This document shows, piece by piece, positions 45,609 through 53,260 of a stretch of DNA of 64,000 nt. The stretch's first letter is position 1; each line of letters starts with the position of its first letter. The stretch is from Palsa-883 sp963847615. GTDB taxonomy: Bacteria > Pseudomonadota > Alphaproteobacteria > Acetobacterales > Acetobacteraceae. Made by a program: the position numbers and the translations under genes. The notes under the pieces are model-generated. The model saw nothing but the letters and a program-made list of their open reading frames with translations, searched no databases and was not told the origin of the DNA. The stretch is from contig CAWKAN010000015.1 in assembly GCA_963847615.1 (NCBI GenBank), positions 1 to 64,000 of the forward strand, written 5' to 3'.

Positions 45609-47660
45609 TCATGCCGCCTCCAAAATAAGATGCAGGTAAGGCTCCACCCGTGCCACCATGCCCGGCAGCACGACGGTGGTGGCGTCCATCTGCTCGACGA
45701 TCGCCGGTCCGGCGATGCGGTTGCCGGCGCGCAGGCGGTCGCGATCGTAGACCGGGCAGGCGACGAAGCCGCCGGCCTCGGGCAGCCACACGTCGCGGCG
45801 CGCAATGATCGCACCGGCGGCATCGGCGCCGGCGTCGGGCTGCGGCTCGAACGACGCCTTGGGCACGATCCCCGCAGCCTCGATGCGGAAGGTGACGAGC
45901 TGCACCGGATCGTCCGCGGCGACGAAGCCGTAGATCCGCTGATGCGCCGCGGCAAAACCCTCGGCCAGCGCCTCCAGCGTCGCGGGGCCGATCGGCCCGT
46001 CCGGCAGGGCGATCGGCAGTTCGTAGTTCTGGCCCGCGTAGCGCATGTCCACCGTGCGGGTGAGGCGCCTTGCCGGCGCCGCGATGCCCTCCTCGACGAA
46101 CCAGGCATCGGCCTGCGCGGCGAGCGCACGGAACGCATCGGCAATGTCCGTCAGCGCGCCGGTGGACAGCGTGCACAGCCTGGTGGTGGCGAAGTCGGCG
46201 CGCAGGTCGGTCAGCAGCAGACCCATCGCGCACAGGATGCCGGGATGGCGCGGCACCAGGATGCGGCCGATGTCCAGCTCCCGCGCCAGCCGCGCCGCGT
46301 GCAGCGGCCCCGCGCCGCCGAACGCCACCAGCGTGTAGTCGCGCGGATCGTGGCCGCGCTGCACGCTGATCACGCGGATGGCGCGCGCCATGTTGGCGGT
46401 GACCACCGAAATGATCCCCTGCGCGGTCGCCAACTTCCCCATCCCCAGCGTCGCCGCCAACCGCGCGATCGCTGCGTCCGCCAGGTCCTGGCGCACCGCC
46501 ATCCGCCCGCCCAGCAGATGCCTCGGGTTCAACGTCTGCAACACGACGTTGGCATCGGTCACCGTCGGCTCGGCATTGCCCGCGGCGTAGCAGACCGGGC
46601 CCGGGTCGGCGCCGGCGCTGCGCGGGCCGACCTTCAGCAGCCCGCCGGAATCGATGCACGCGATCGATCCGCCACCGGCACCAACGGTGTGGATGTCCAG
46701 CATCGGCGCCTTGATCGGGTAGCCGTGCACGACGGCCTCGCTCGCCATGCGGCAGGCGCCGTCCTGCAGCAGCGCGACGTCGGTGCTGGTGCCGCCCATG
46801 TCGAAGGTGATCAGATGGGAAAAACCGGCCAGCCGTCCCACCGCCTGCGCGCCGACCACGCCGGTCGAGGGGCCGGACAGCACGGTGCGCACCGGCAGCC
46901 GCGCCGCCTGCTCGAAGCCGATCACCCCGCCGTTGGACTGCGTCAGGTGCGGCGTCGCGGTCATGCCGAGCCCGGCCAGCCGATCGGCCAGGCGCGCGAT
47001 GTAGCCCGCCATCACCGGGCCGAGATAGGCGTTCACCACGGTGGTGGACAGCCGTTCGAATTCGCGGAATTCCGGCGCCACCTGGTGGGAGACGCAGGCG
47101 AAGGCCGCGGGGAACTCCTCGGCCAGGATGCGCCGCGCGGCCGCCTCGTGGTCGGTGCGGATGAAACCGTACAGGAAACAGACGGCGACCGCCTGCACGC
47201 CGGCCGCGCGCAGCCGGCGCACCGCGGCGCGGAACGCCGCCTCGTCGAGCGGGACCTCGATGCTGCCGTCGTGGCGCAGCCGCTCCGGCACGTCCAGCCG
47301 CAGGTCGCGCGGCACCAGCACCGGCGGCTTGTCGATCTGCAGGTCGTACAGCTCGGGGCGCTTCTGCCGGCCGATCTCCAGCAGGTCGCGGAACCCCGCG
47401 GTGGTGATCAGCCCGGTGCGCGCGCCGCGATGCTGGATCAGCGCGTTGGTCGCCACCGTCGTGCCGTGGCCGAAATAGCCGACCGCGGCCGGCGTGGCAT
47501 CGACCTTGCCGGTGCCCTCGGTCAGACCCTCGGCGATGCCGCGCGACGGATCGTCGGGCGTGGAGGCCACCTTCCACACCGTCACCTGGCCGGTGGCGTC
47601 GTCGAACAGGCAGACATCGGTGAAGGTTCCGCCGGAATCGACGCCGACTCGCCAGGTCAT
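45609..47660 (-). CDS. hyuA: Hydantoinase/oxoprolinase subunit A
   Basis: A 683-residue ATPase of the acetate/sugar-kinase-like fold. It starts MTWRVGVDSGGTFTDVCLFD with the phosphate-binding loop, then GHGTTVATNALIQHRGA, a second phosphate loop FDMGGTSTDVALLQDG, and ADPGPVCYAAGNAEPTVTDAN. FGGAGPLHAARLARELDI is near the C-terminal third. Full length and uninterrupted. Together with HyuB it forms the ring-opening enzyme; the exact substrate (hydantoin, N-methylhydantoin, 5-oxoproline) is not determined by these motifs. No transporter or carbamoylase gene is adjacent. Confidence 0.93.
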   Translation of the reverse strand: MTWRVGVDSGGTFTDVCLFDDATGQVTVWKVASTPDDPSRGIAEGLTEGTGKVDATPAAVGYFGHGTTVATNALIQHRGARTGLITTAGFRDLLEIGRQKRPELYDLQIDKPPVLVPRDLRLDVPERLRHDGSIEVPLDEAAFRAAVRRLRAAGVQAVAVCFLYGFIRTDHEAAARRILAEEFPAAFACVSHQVAPEFREFERLSTTVVNAYLGPVMAGYIARLADRLAGLGMTATPHLTQSNGGVIGFEQAARLPVRTVLSGPSTGVVGAQAVGRLAGFSHLITFDMGGTSTDVALLQDGACRMASEAVVHGYPIKAPMLDIHTVGAGGGSIACIDSGGLLKVGPRSAGADPGPVCYAAGNAEPTVTDANVVLQTLNPRHLLGGRMAVRQDLADAAIARLAATLGMGKLATAQGIISVVTANMARAIRVISVQRGHDPRDYTLVAFGGAGPLHAARLARELDIGRILVPRHPGILCAMGLLLTDLRADFATTRLCTLSTGALTDIADAFRALAAQADAWFVEEGIAAPARRLTRTVDMRYAGQNYELPIALPDGPIGPATLEALAEGFAAAHQRIYGFVAADDPVQLVTFRIEAAGIVPKASFEPQPDAGADAAGAIIARRDVWLPEAGGFVACPVYDRDRLRAGNRIAGPAIVEQMDATTVVLPGMVARVEPYLHLILEAA

Positions 47661-47770
47661 TGCGTGCAGGGCTCCAGTGTCGGTCGCTCGATGGTCGCGG
47701 ATCGGCCCGCACCATATACCCCGTGGCGACCGCCTCGCCATGGCCGCGTCGGGGCGATGGGGTGAACGAA

Positions 47771-48082
47771 GCAAGGTCGGGGCTCCGCCCCGAACCCCGC
47801 CAGGGGGCTTTGCCCCCTGGACCCCCTACCCCCCGGGACAAGTGCCCGGGGGCAGGCGCCGGCAGCGGCCTCTGGACTCCATGACTGGGAGTGCGGGGAG
47901 GGGAAGGGGGCGTGCGGGCGTGGCGATGGTGCTGTCCGGCGCGCCGGACAGCACCATCGCCACGCCCGCACGCCCCCTTCCCCTCCCCACACTCCCAGTG
48001 AAGGGTTCCAAGGGCTCCGCCCTTGGCGGGGTTCCAAGGGGCAGCGCCCCTTGGTGGGGTCCGGGGCGAAGCCCCGGCTTGC
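47771..48082. repeat. Nested palindromic repeat, copy 2 (312 bp)
   Basis: Same architecture as 28100-28429: ends GCAAG..CGGGGCT and AGCCCCGGCTTGC, inner pieces GGGGGCTTTGCCCCC, AAGGGGCAGCGCCCCTT and AAGGGCTCCGCCCTT. The long G-rich arm begins ACTGGGAGTGCGGGGAGG. The central palindrome is different (GGTGCTGTCCGGC-GC-GCCGGACAGCACC) yet again perfectly self-complementary. It lies between hyuA and the MFS gene. Confidence 0.9.
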
Positions 48083-48176
48083 TCCATGTCAAAGCCCTCG
48101 CCACGCTGCGTCCCCAGAGTGCCGGCAAGGGCGCCTGGCAACTCGGCCGGCGCCCGACGCGCTGAGGATCGGAAAC

Positions 48177-49358
48177 ATGCCGCCGACGATTGCCGTGCCG
48201 ATCCCGTTCTGGCTTCCCGCCCTGCTCGGCTTTCTCATCGCCGTCGGCCCGGGCGCGACCGACATGTACCTGCCGGCCTTCCCGGCGGTCGAGGCCTCGT
48301 TCCACAGCGCCCCCGGCACCGCGCAGCTCACGCTGGCCTCCTGGTTCGCCGGCCTCGCGGTCGGCCAGATCACCCAGGGCACCGTCTCCGACCGGTTCGG
48401 CCGCCGGCTGCCGCTGATCGTCGGCACCGCGGCCTTCGCGCTGGCCTGCGTCGGCTGCGCCCTGGCGCCCTCGATCGCCTGGCTCGCCGCCTTCCGCGCG
48501 GTCTCCGCCTTCGCCGCCTCGGCCAGCATGGTGATCCCGCGCGCCGCGGTGCGCGACCTGGCGGACGGCCACGCCGCCGGCATCCTGATGTCGCGGCTGA
48601 TGCTGGTGATGGGCGCGGCGCCGATCCTTGCCCCCTCGATCGGCGGCCTGGTGCTGATGTTCGCCCAGTGGCGGATCATCTTCGTGATCCTGGCTGCCTA
48701 TGGCGCCATCGCCTGCGCCCTGGTCTGGCGCTTCCTGCCGGAGACGCTGGCGCCGGCACGGCGCCAGCACCTCAAACCCGGCGACCAGGTCCGCCGCTAC
48801 GGCCAGATCCTGCGCGAGCGCAGCTTCCTCACCCACGCCGCGATGGGCGGCTTCGCCAGCTTCGGCATGTTCGCCTATCTCGGCGGCTCCTCGCCGGTGT
48901 TCATCGAGGGCTTCCATCTCCCGCCTTCGATGTTCGCCCTGATCTTCGGGCTGAACTCGATCGGCCTGGTCATCGGCTCGCAGATCAACGCCAGGCTGCT
49001 GCGCCGCTACAGCCCGTCGCAGATCCTCGCGGTGGCGCAGCGCGTGTCGCTCGGCGCCGCCGTGGTGCTGTGCGTCGTGGCCTTCGCCCGCTGGCACGTG
49101 TTGGCGCTGGTCATGGCGCCGATCTTCGTCTCGATCAGCTGCATGGGCTTCACCACCGCCAACGCCATGGTCGGCGCGCTGTCGCGCCACGCGGCGAACG
49201 CCGGTAGCGCCGCGGCGTTGCTGGGGGTGGGGCAGTACAGCCTGGGCGCCACCAGCGGCCTGCTGGTGGGCTTGCTCACCGACGGCACGCCGCGCGGCAT
49301 GGCATTGCTGATGTGCGCCGGCGCGCTGGGCTCGGTGATTGCGGAGCGGTTCCGCTAG
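48177..49358 (+). CDS. MFS drug-efflux transporter, Bcr/CflA type
   Basis: A 393-residue carrier with 12 predicted transmembrane segments. GPGATDMYLPAFPAVEASF is the motif-D-like start of the Bcr/CflA group, followed by QITQGTVSDRFGRRLPLIV (motif A) and RAVSAFAASASMVIPRAAVR; the second half has GLNSIGLVIGSQINARLLRR. These pumps export bicyclomycin, chloramphenicol or sulfonamides by proton antiport. The ATG has GAGGATCGG upstream. The gene is single, with the next plus-strand gene 41 bases on. Confidence 0.9.
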   Translation: MPPTIAVPIPFWLPALLGFLIAVGPGATDMYLPAFPAVEASFHSAPGTAQLTLASWFAGLAVGQITQGTVSDRFGRRLPLIVGTAAFALACVGCALAPSIAWLAAFRAVSAFAASASMVIPRAAVRDLADGHAAGILMSRLMLVMGAAPILAPSIGGLVLMFAQWRIIFVILAAYGAIACALVWRFLPETLAPARRQHLKPGDQVRRYGQILRERSFLTHAAMGGFASFGMFAYLGGSSPVFIEGFHLPPSMFALIFGLNSIGLVIGSQINARLLRRYSPSQILAVAQRVSLGAAVVLCVVAFARWHVLALVMAPIFVSISCMGFTTANAMVGALSRHAANAGSAAALLGVGQYSLGATSGLLVGLLTDGTPRGMALLMCAGALGSVIAERFR

Positions 49359-49399
49359 CGCCATTACAGGCGGATCGAACCGCAGGAGGCTTCCGCAAG

Positions 49400-50202
49400 A
49401 TGGACGTACCCGCAACGGACATCCAAGCGACCGACATTCTGGTCGGCATTCCCGCCTGCCTGCGGGAGGTGAACGGGATGCCGCGCCACGACACGCCGGC
49501 GCGCTACGCGGCAGCGGTGCTGGGCGGGGCCAACGCCCTGCCGATCATGATCCCGCCGCTGGGCGCGGCGATGCTGCCGCGTGCTCGACCGCCTCGACGG
49601 ACTGCTGATCCCCGGCAGCCCGAGCAACGTGCACCCCAGCATCTACGACGGCGGCGACAGCCAGACGCCCGAGCTGCACGATCCTGCCCGCGACGCCACC
49701 ACGCTGCCGCTGATCCGCGCGGCGATCGCGCGCGGCCTGCCGGTGCTGGCGATCTGCCGCGGCATCCAGGAGCTGAACGTCGCCCTCGGCGGCACGCTGC
49801 ACCAGCAGGTGCACGAACTCGACGGCAGGCTGGACCACCGCGGCGGCCCCGGCCCGATCGAGCGGCGCTACGGCCCGAAGCATCCGCATCGCGCTCAGCG
49901 GCGAGCTGGCCCGCATGCTCGGCGCCGACGCCATCATGGTGAACTCGCTGCACGGCCAGGCGATCGACCGCCTGGGCCACGGCCTGGTGGTCGAGGCGGT
50001 CGCCGAGGACGGCACGATCGAGGCGGTCCGCGTGACCGCCGGGTCAAGCCCGGGGGCAAGCCGCGCCGGCGGCTTCGCCTGCGGGGTGCAATGGCACCCG
50101 GAATGGGGCTATGCCGAGAATGCAGCGAGTCTGGCACTGTTCCGCGCGTTCGGCGCGGCGTGCCGGGCCTATCGCCGGGGAAGCAACAGGAAGGCGGCGT
50201 AA
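49400..50202 (+). CDS. Peptidase C26 / gamma-glutamyl-GABA hydrolase-like, two frameshifts
   Basis: About 266 residues when two extra bases (near 49577 and 49878) are removed. Frame 1: ILVGIPACLREVNGMPRHDT to IMIPPLGAAM. Frame 2: LDRLDGLLIPGSPSNVHPSI, the class I amidotransferase nucleophile elbow VLAICRGIQELNVALGG, and LHQQVHEL. Frame 3: IALSGELARMLGADAIMVNS and the catalytic His at ACGVQWHPEWGY. Members hydrolyse gamma-glutamyl bonds, as PuuD does in putrescine degradation. A palindromic element (50039-50058) adds about 12 residues in frame before the last motif. Either a decayed gene or error-prone sequence. Confidence 0.75.
50039..50058 (+). repeat. 20-bp palindromic element, copy 2 (in frame inside peptidase C26 gene)
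   Basis: Identical over 20 bases to 596-615. Here it reads in frame as part of TAGSSPGASRAG, between EAVRV and GFACGVQWHPEW, where homologues have a short loop. So the element seems to have inserted without breaking this part of the frame. Confidence 0.65.
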
Positions 50203-50203
50203 C

Positions 50204-51001
50204 ATGGATCTGAAACTGGCAGGCAAGCGGGCGCTGATCACCGGCGGCTCGAAGGGTATCGGCCGCGCCGCGGCCGAGGTGTTGGCCGACGAGGGCTGCG
50301 ACGTGATCCTGGTGGCGCGCGACAAGGCGACGCTGGACGCGGCGGCTTCCGCCATCAGGGCGCGCCGGCAGGTGAACGTGCGGGTGATCCCGGCCGACCT
50401 GTCGAGCGACGCGGCGGTGCGCAAGGTGGCGGTCGAGGCCGGCGAGATCGACATCCTGGTGAACAACGCCGGCGCCATCCCGCCGGGCGACCTGCTGACG
50501 GTGGACGACGCCACCTGGCGCCGCGCCTGGGACCTGAAGGTGTTCGGCTTCATCTCGCTGTGCCGCGCGGTCTACCCGCAGATGAAGGCGCGCGGCGCCG
50601 GGGTGATCGTCAACGTGATCGGCGCCGCCGGCGAGCAGTTTCCCCCCGCCTACATCGCCGGCGCGACCGGCAACGCCTCATTGATGGCGTTCACCCGCGC
50701 GCTGGGCAAGCAGGCCCCGGCGGACGGGCTGCGCGTGGTGGCGATCAACCCGGGCCCGGTGGAAACCGAGCGCCTGGTGATGCTGCAGAAGGAACGCGCC
50801 GCCGCCACGCTGGGCGATCCGGAACGGTGGCGCGAGCTGACCAAGGGCATGGCGTTCGGCCGCCCGGCCAAGCCGGAGGAGATCGGCTACGCGGTGGCGT
50901 TCCTGGCCAGCGAGCGGTCGGGCTACACCTCCGGCACGGTGCTGACGATCAACGGCGGCGGGATGATCGATTGGCTTGCGCCGAACAGGTCATCTGACTA
51001 G
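50204..51001 (+). CDS. Short-chain dehydrogenase/reductase with atypical catalytic residues
   Basis: A 265-residue SDR. The cofactor motif is ITGGSKGIGRAAAEVLADEG, NNAGAIPPGDLL is normal, and the end GYTSGTVLTINGGGMIDW is typical. In the active-site region the usual Ser is replaced in NVIGAAGEQFPP, and the usual Y-x3-K reads YIAGATGN, i.e. the Lys position is Ala. The Tyr is kept. Either the protein has a non-standard mechanism or it is not a redox enzyme. The start ATG lies one base after the peptidase C26 stop, suggesting one operon. Confidence 0.85.
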   Translation: MDLKLAGKRALITGGSKGIGRAAAEVLADEGCDVILVARDKATLDAAASAIRARRQVNVRVIPADLSSDAAVRKVAVEAGEIDILVNNAGAIPPGDLLTVDDATWRRAWDLKVFGFISLCRAVYPQMKARGAGVIVNVIGAAGEQFPPAYIAGATGNASLMAFTRALGKQAPADGLRVVAINPGPVETERLVMLQKERAAATLGDPERWRELTKGMAFGRPAKPEEIGYAVAFLASERSGYTSGTVLTINGGGMIDWLAPNRSSD

Positions 51002-51017
51002 AGTGATGACCTGTTCG
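50982..51017. promoter_or_regulatory. 13-bp perfect inverted repeat upstream of the VapBC-type pair
   Basis: CGAACAGGTCATC (50982-50994) and GATGACCTGTTCG (51005-51017) flank a ten-base spacer that contains the SDR stop codon. It ends 11 bases before the antitoxin ATG, overlapping its ribosome-site region. Position and symmetry suit an operator bound by the antitoxin; the alternative is a terminator hairpin of the SDR gene. Confidence 0.6.
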
Positions 51018-51028
51018 AGGGGGTGGGC

Positions 51029-51286
51029 ATGCAGATCTGGCCGGTTCAGGACGCCAAGGCGCGGTTCAGCGAACTGCTGGATACCTGCCTGAAGGATGGA
51101 CCGCAGGTGGTCGCCCGTCGCGGCACCGAAACGGCCGTGCTGGTTCCGATCGAGGAGTGGCGGCGATTGCAGCACGCCGCCCGCCCGACGCTGAAAGAAC
51201 TGCTGCTGGCCGACGCGCCGCGCGGGGACATCCCCCTGCCGCCACGCGGCCGATCGCGCCGGCGGTCGCCGCCCAGCTTCGACTGA
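51029..51286 (+). CDS. Phd/VapB-family antitoxin
   Basis: An 85-residue antitoxin: MQIWPVQDAKARFSELLDTC, VVARRGTETAVLVPIEEWRRL, then a tail with LLLADAPRGDIPLPPRGRSR that would wrap the toxin. ATG 51029 has GAGGGGG upstream. The PIN toxin gene follows after seven bases. A perfect inverted repeat just upstream is the likely operator. Confidence 0.9.
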   Translation: MQIWPVQDAKARFSELLDTCLKDGPQVVARRGTETAVLVPIEEWRRLQHAARPTLKELLLADAPRGDIPLPPRGRSRRRSPPSFD

Positions 51287-51293
51287 CCGGCGC

Positions 51294-51701
51294 GTGTATC
51301 TGCTCGACACCAACGTCGTCTCCGAACTCCGCCGCGCCCGCCCACACGGCGCCGTGCTCGCCTGGCTGCGGGCAGCGGACGATGCCAATCTGCACCTGTC
51401 TGCCGTGACGATCGGCGAGCTTCAGGCCGGCGTCGAGCTCACCCTGGCACAGGACATTGCCAAGGCGGCCGAGATCGGGGCGTGGATCGATCTGGTTGCT
51501 GCCAGCCATAACGTGCTGCCAATGGACGCAAGGGCGTTTCGTTGCTGGGCGCGACTGATGCGCGGACGGTCCGATCAACTGATCGAGGACGCCATGATCG
51601 CGGCCACCGCGATTGTCCACAACCTGATCGTCGTCACCCACAACTTGCGCGACTTCGCACCGTTCGACGTGCGCACGTTCGATCCGTTCGTCGCGCGCTG
51701 A
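51294..51701 (+). CDS. vapC: VapC-family PIN-domain toxin
   Basis: A 135-residue PIN ribonuclease starting at GTG 51294: (M)YLLDTNVVSELRRARPHGAV with the first catalytic Asp, LSAVTIGELQAGVELTLAQD with the Glu, IEDAMIAATAIVHNLIVVTH with the second Asp pair, and NLRDFAPFDVRTFDPF at the end. VapC toxins cleave tRNA or rRNA. The preceding antitoxin gene gives a standard module. Confidence 0.92.
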   Translation: MYLLDTNVVSELRRARPHGAVLAWLRAADDANLHLSAVTIGELQAGVELTLAQDIAKAAEIGAWIDLVAASHNVLPMDARAFRCWARLMRGRSDQLIEDAMIAATAIVHNLIVVTHNLRDFAPFDVRTFDPFVAR

Positions 51702-51725
51702 TCCTGCCCCGCGCGCCGGCCAGCA

Positions 51726-52793
51726 TCACTGCACCGGCGTCGCATCCTTGAACCGCGGGATCACGTCCTCGCACAACAGTTGCAACGACGTCATCATCCG
51801 CGCGCGCGGGATCTGCCCGCCGCAGTTCATCTCGGCCAGAATGCCATCCAGCCCCAGCTCGGCGCGGAGCGCGGTCAACCGCTCCTCCACCTGGTCCGGC
51901 GTGCCGACGATGATCTTGTTGCGCAGCGCCTCGGCATAATCGATCGACTGCAATTTCTGTCCGCGCGCGGACCGGTTCTCGATCGCCCGCGCCCCCGCCG
52001 AGGTCGCCGACTGCTCGATCCGTTGGCCCAGGACGCGATAGAAATGCATCAGGCTGGCTTCCGGCTCGGATCGCGCCCGCTCCGCCGTCTCCGCCAGGTA
52101 GACCGGCACGCGCAGGAACACCTGGCCCCGCCCGGGATGGCCAGCCGCCGACCAGGCCTCGCGATAGGCACGGATCTGCGGACCCAGCTCCGACAGGTCG
52201 CCCAGCCGCGTCGCACAGAAGATCGGATAGCCCAACGCGCCGATCACCGCATAGGTGTCGGGGCTGGTCGCCGCGATGCGGATCTCCGGAAACGGGGTCT
52301 GATACGGCTTCGGCACCAGGCAGACATTGTCGAACCTGTAGTATTCGCCGGAAAAACTGAATTGCTCGTTGGTAAACGAGCGGTGCAGGATCTCCAGCAC
52401 CTCGGCAAACCGCTCGCGGCTTTCCGCATAGGAAACGCCATACGCCTCGTAGGTGCGCGCAAACCCGCTGCGCCCGACCCCCATGATCAGCCGCCCATGG
52501 CTGATGTGATCGACCGTGGCGACCTCCTCGGCCAGGCGCAGCGGATGGCACAGCGGCAACACCTGCACCGCGATGCCGAGCTTCATCCGCGTCGTGCGCG
52601 CGGCAATCGCCGCCGCGATGGTCAGCGGCGCCGCCAGCACCGAGCGCGACGGATCGACGTGCAGCTCGGCCAGCCACATCACGTCGAGGCCCCAGCGCTC
52701 GGCGGCATCGACCTCCTCGAACCCGTTGGCAAAGGTCTCGGCCTCGCTCTGCCCGGGCGCGCGGGCGAACTCGTGAAACATGCCGAATTCCAT
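51726..52793 (-). CDS. LLM-class flavin-dependent oxidoreductase
   Basis: A 355-residue luciferase-like monooxygenase. MEFGMFHEFARAPGQSEAET starts the TIM barrel; AERWGLDVMWLAELHVDPSR and RTTRMKLGIAVQVLPLCHPL hold the flavin-site strands; EEVATVDHISHGRLIMGVGR is the family signature; GTPDQVEERLTALRAELGLD lies near the end. These enzymes use reduced FMN or F420; in an alphaproteobacterium FMNH2 from a partner reductase is likelier. It stands alone, converging on the VapC gene. Confidence 0.9.
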   Translation of the reverse strand: MEFGMFHEFARAPGQSEAETFANGFEEVDAAERWGLDVMWLAELHVDPSRSVLAAPLTIAAAIAARTTRMKLGIAVQVLPLCHPLRLAEEVATVDHISHGRLIMGVGRSGFARTYEAYGVSYAESRERFAEVLEILHRSFTNEQFSFSGEYYRFDNVCLVPKPYQTPFPEIRIAATSPDTYAVIGALGYPIFCATRLGDLSELGPQIRAYREAWSAAGHPGRGQVFLRVPVYLAETAERARSEPEASLMHFYRVLGQRIEQSATSAGARAIENRSARGQKLQSIDYAEALRNKIIVGTPDQVEERLTALRAELGLDGILAEMNCGGQIPRARMMTSLQLLCEDVIPRFKDATPVQ

Positions 52794-52879
52794 CGTCCGT
52801 CTCCCCCCAGGGCGCCGGCTGCGCGGCGCGTCCCGGCCAGCGTAGAGACGAACATGCTTGCGTCAATCCGGCGCCGGCA

Positions 52880-52941
52880 CGGTGCGCGGGGCGGCGTTTG
52901 AACGAAGCAACGGTGCGCGGGGCGGCGTTTGAACGAAGCAA
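52880..52941. repeat. Perfect 31-bp tandem duplication
   Basis: The 31-base unit starting CGGTGCGCGGGGCGGCGTTT and ending GAACGAAGCAA occurs twice head to tail (52880-52910, 52911-52941). The second copy runs into the palindromic repeat at 52929. Confidence 0.9.
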
Positions 52942-53169
52942 GGGCGGGGCTCCGCCCCGGACCCCGCCAGGGGGCGTTGCCCTGACCCTGGGAGGGGAGG
53001 GGGCCCCCCACCAGAGGCGGAGCCTCTGGCACGCCGGATGAACTGCCTCGCCGCCCGTGCCGTGTGGGGAGCCCAGTGAAGGGTTCCAAGGGCTTCGCCC
53101 TTGGCGGGGTTCCAAGGGGCAGCGCCCCTTGGTGGGGTCCGGGGCGAAGCCCCGGCTTGCTTCGTTCAA
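52929..53169. repeat. Nested palindromic repeat, copy 3 (degenerate)
   Basis: Terminal inverted repeat TTGAACGAAGCAAG at the left, mirrored CTTGCTTCGTTCAA at the right. The right half has the same inner palindromes as the other copies (AAGGGCTTCGCCCTT, AAGGGGCAGCGCCCCTT, GGGGCGAAGCCCC), but the left half is rearranged and the centre is no longer symmetric. It lies upstream of the large glycosyltransferase. Confidence 0.85.
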
Positions 53170-53260
53170 GCGATCGTGGCCGGACCCAGGGTGGCGGGAC
53201 AGCGCCGCGCGACATACAATTCGGAGCAAGACAACCGGCGAAGCTGTTACAGGCGATCGA

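Noticed and set aside
45169..48141. A 990-residue minus-strand frame across hyuA/hyuB and the palindromes
   Set aside because: It reads hyuA out of frame and translates two palindromic repeats; the true HyuA and HyuB frames have all family motifs.
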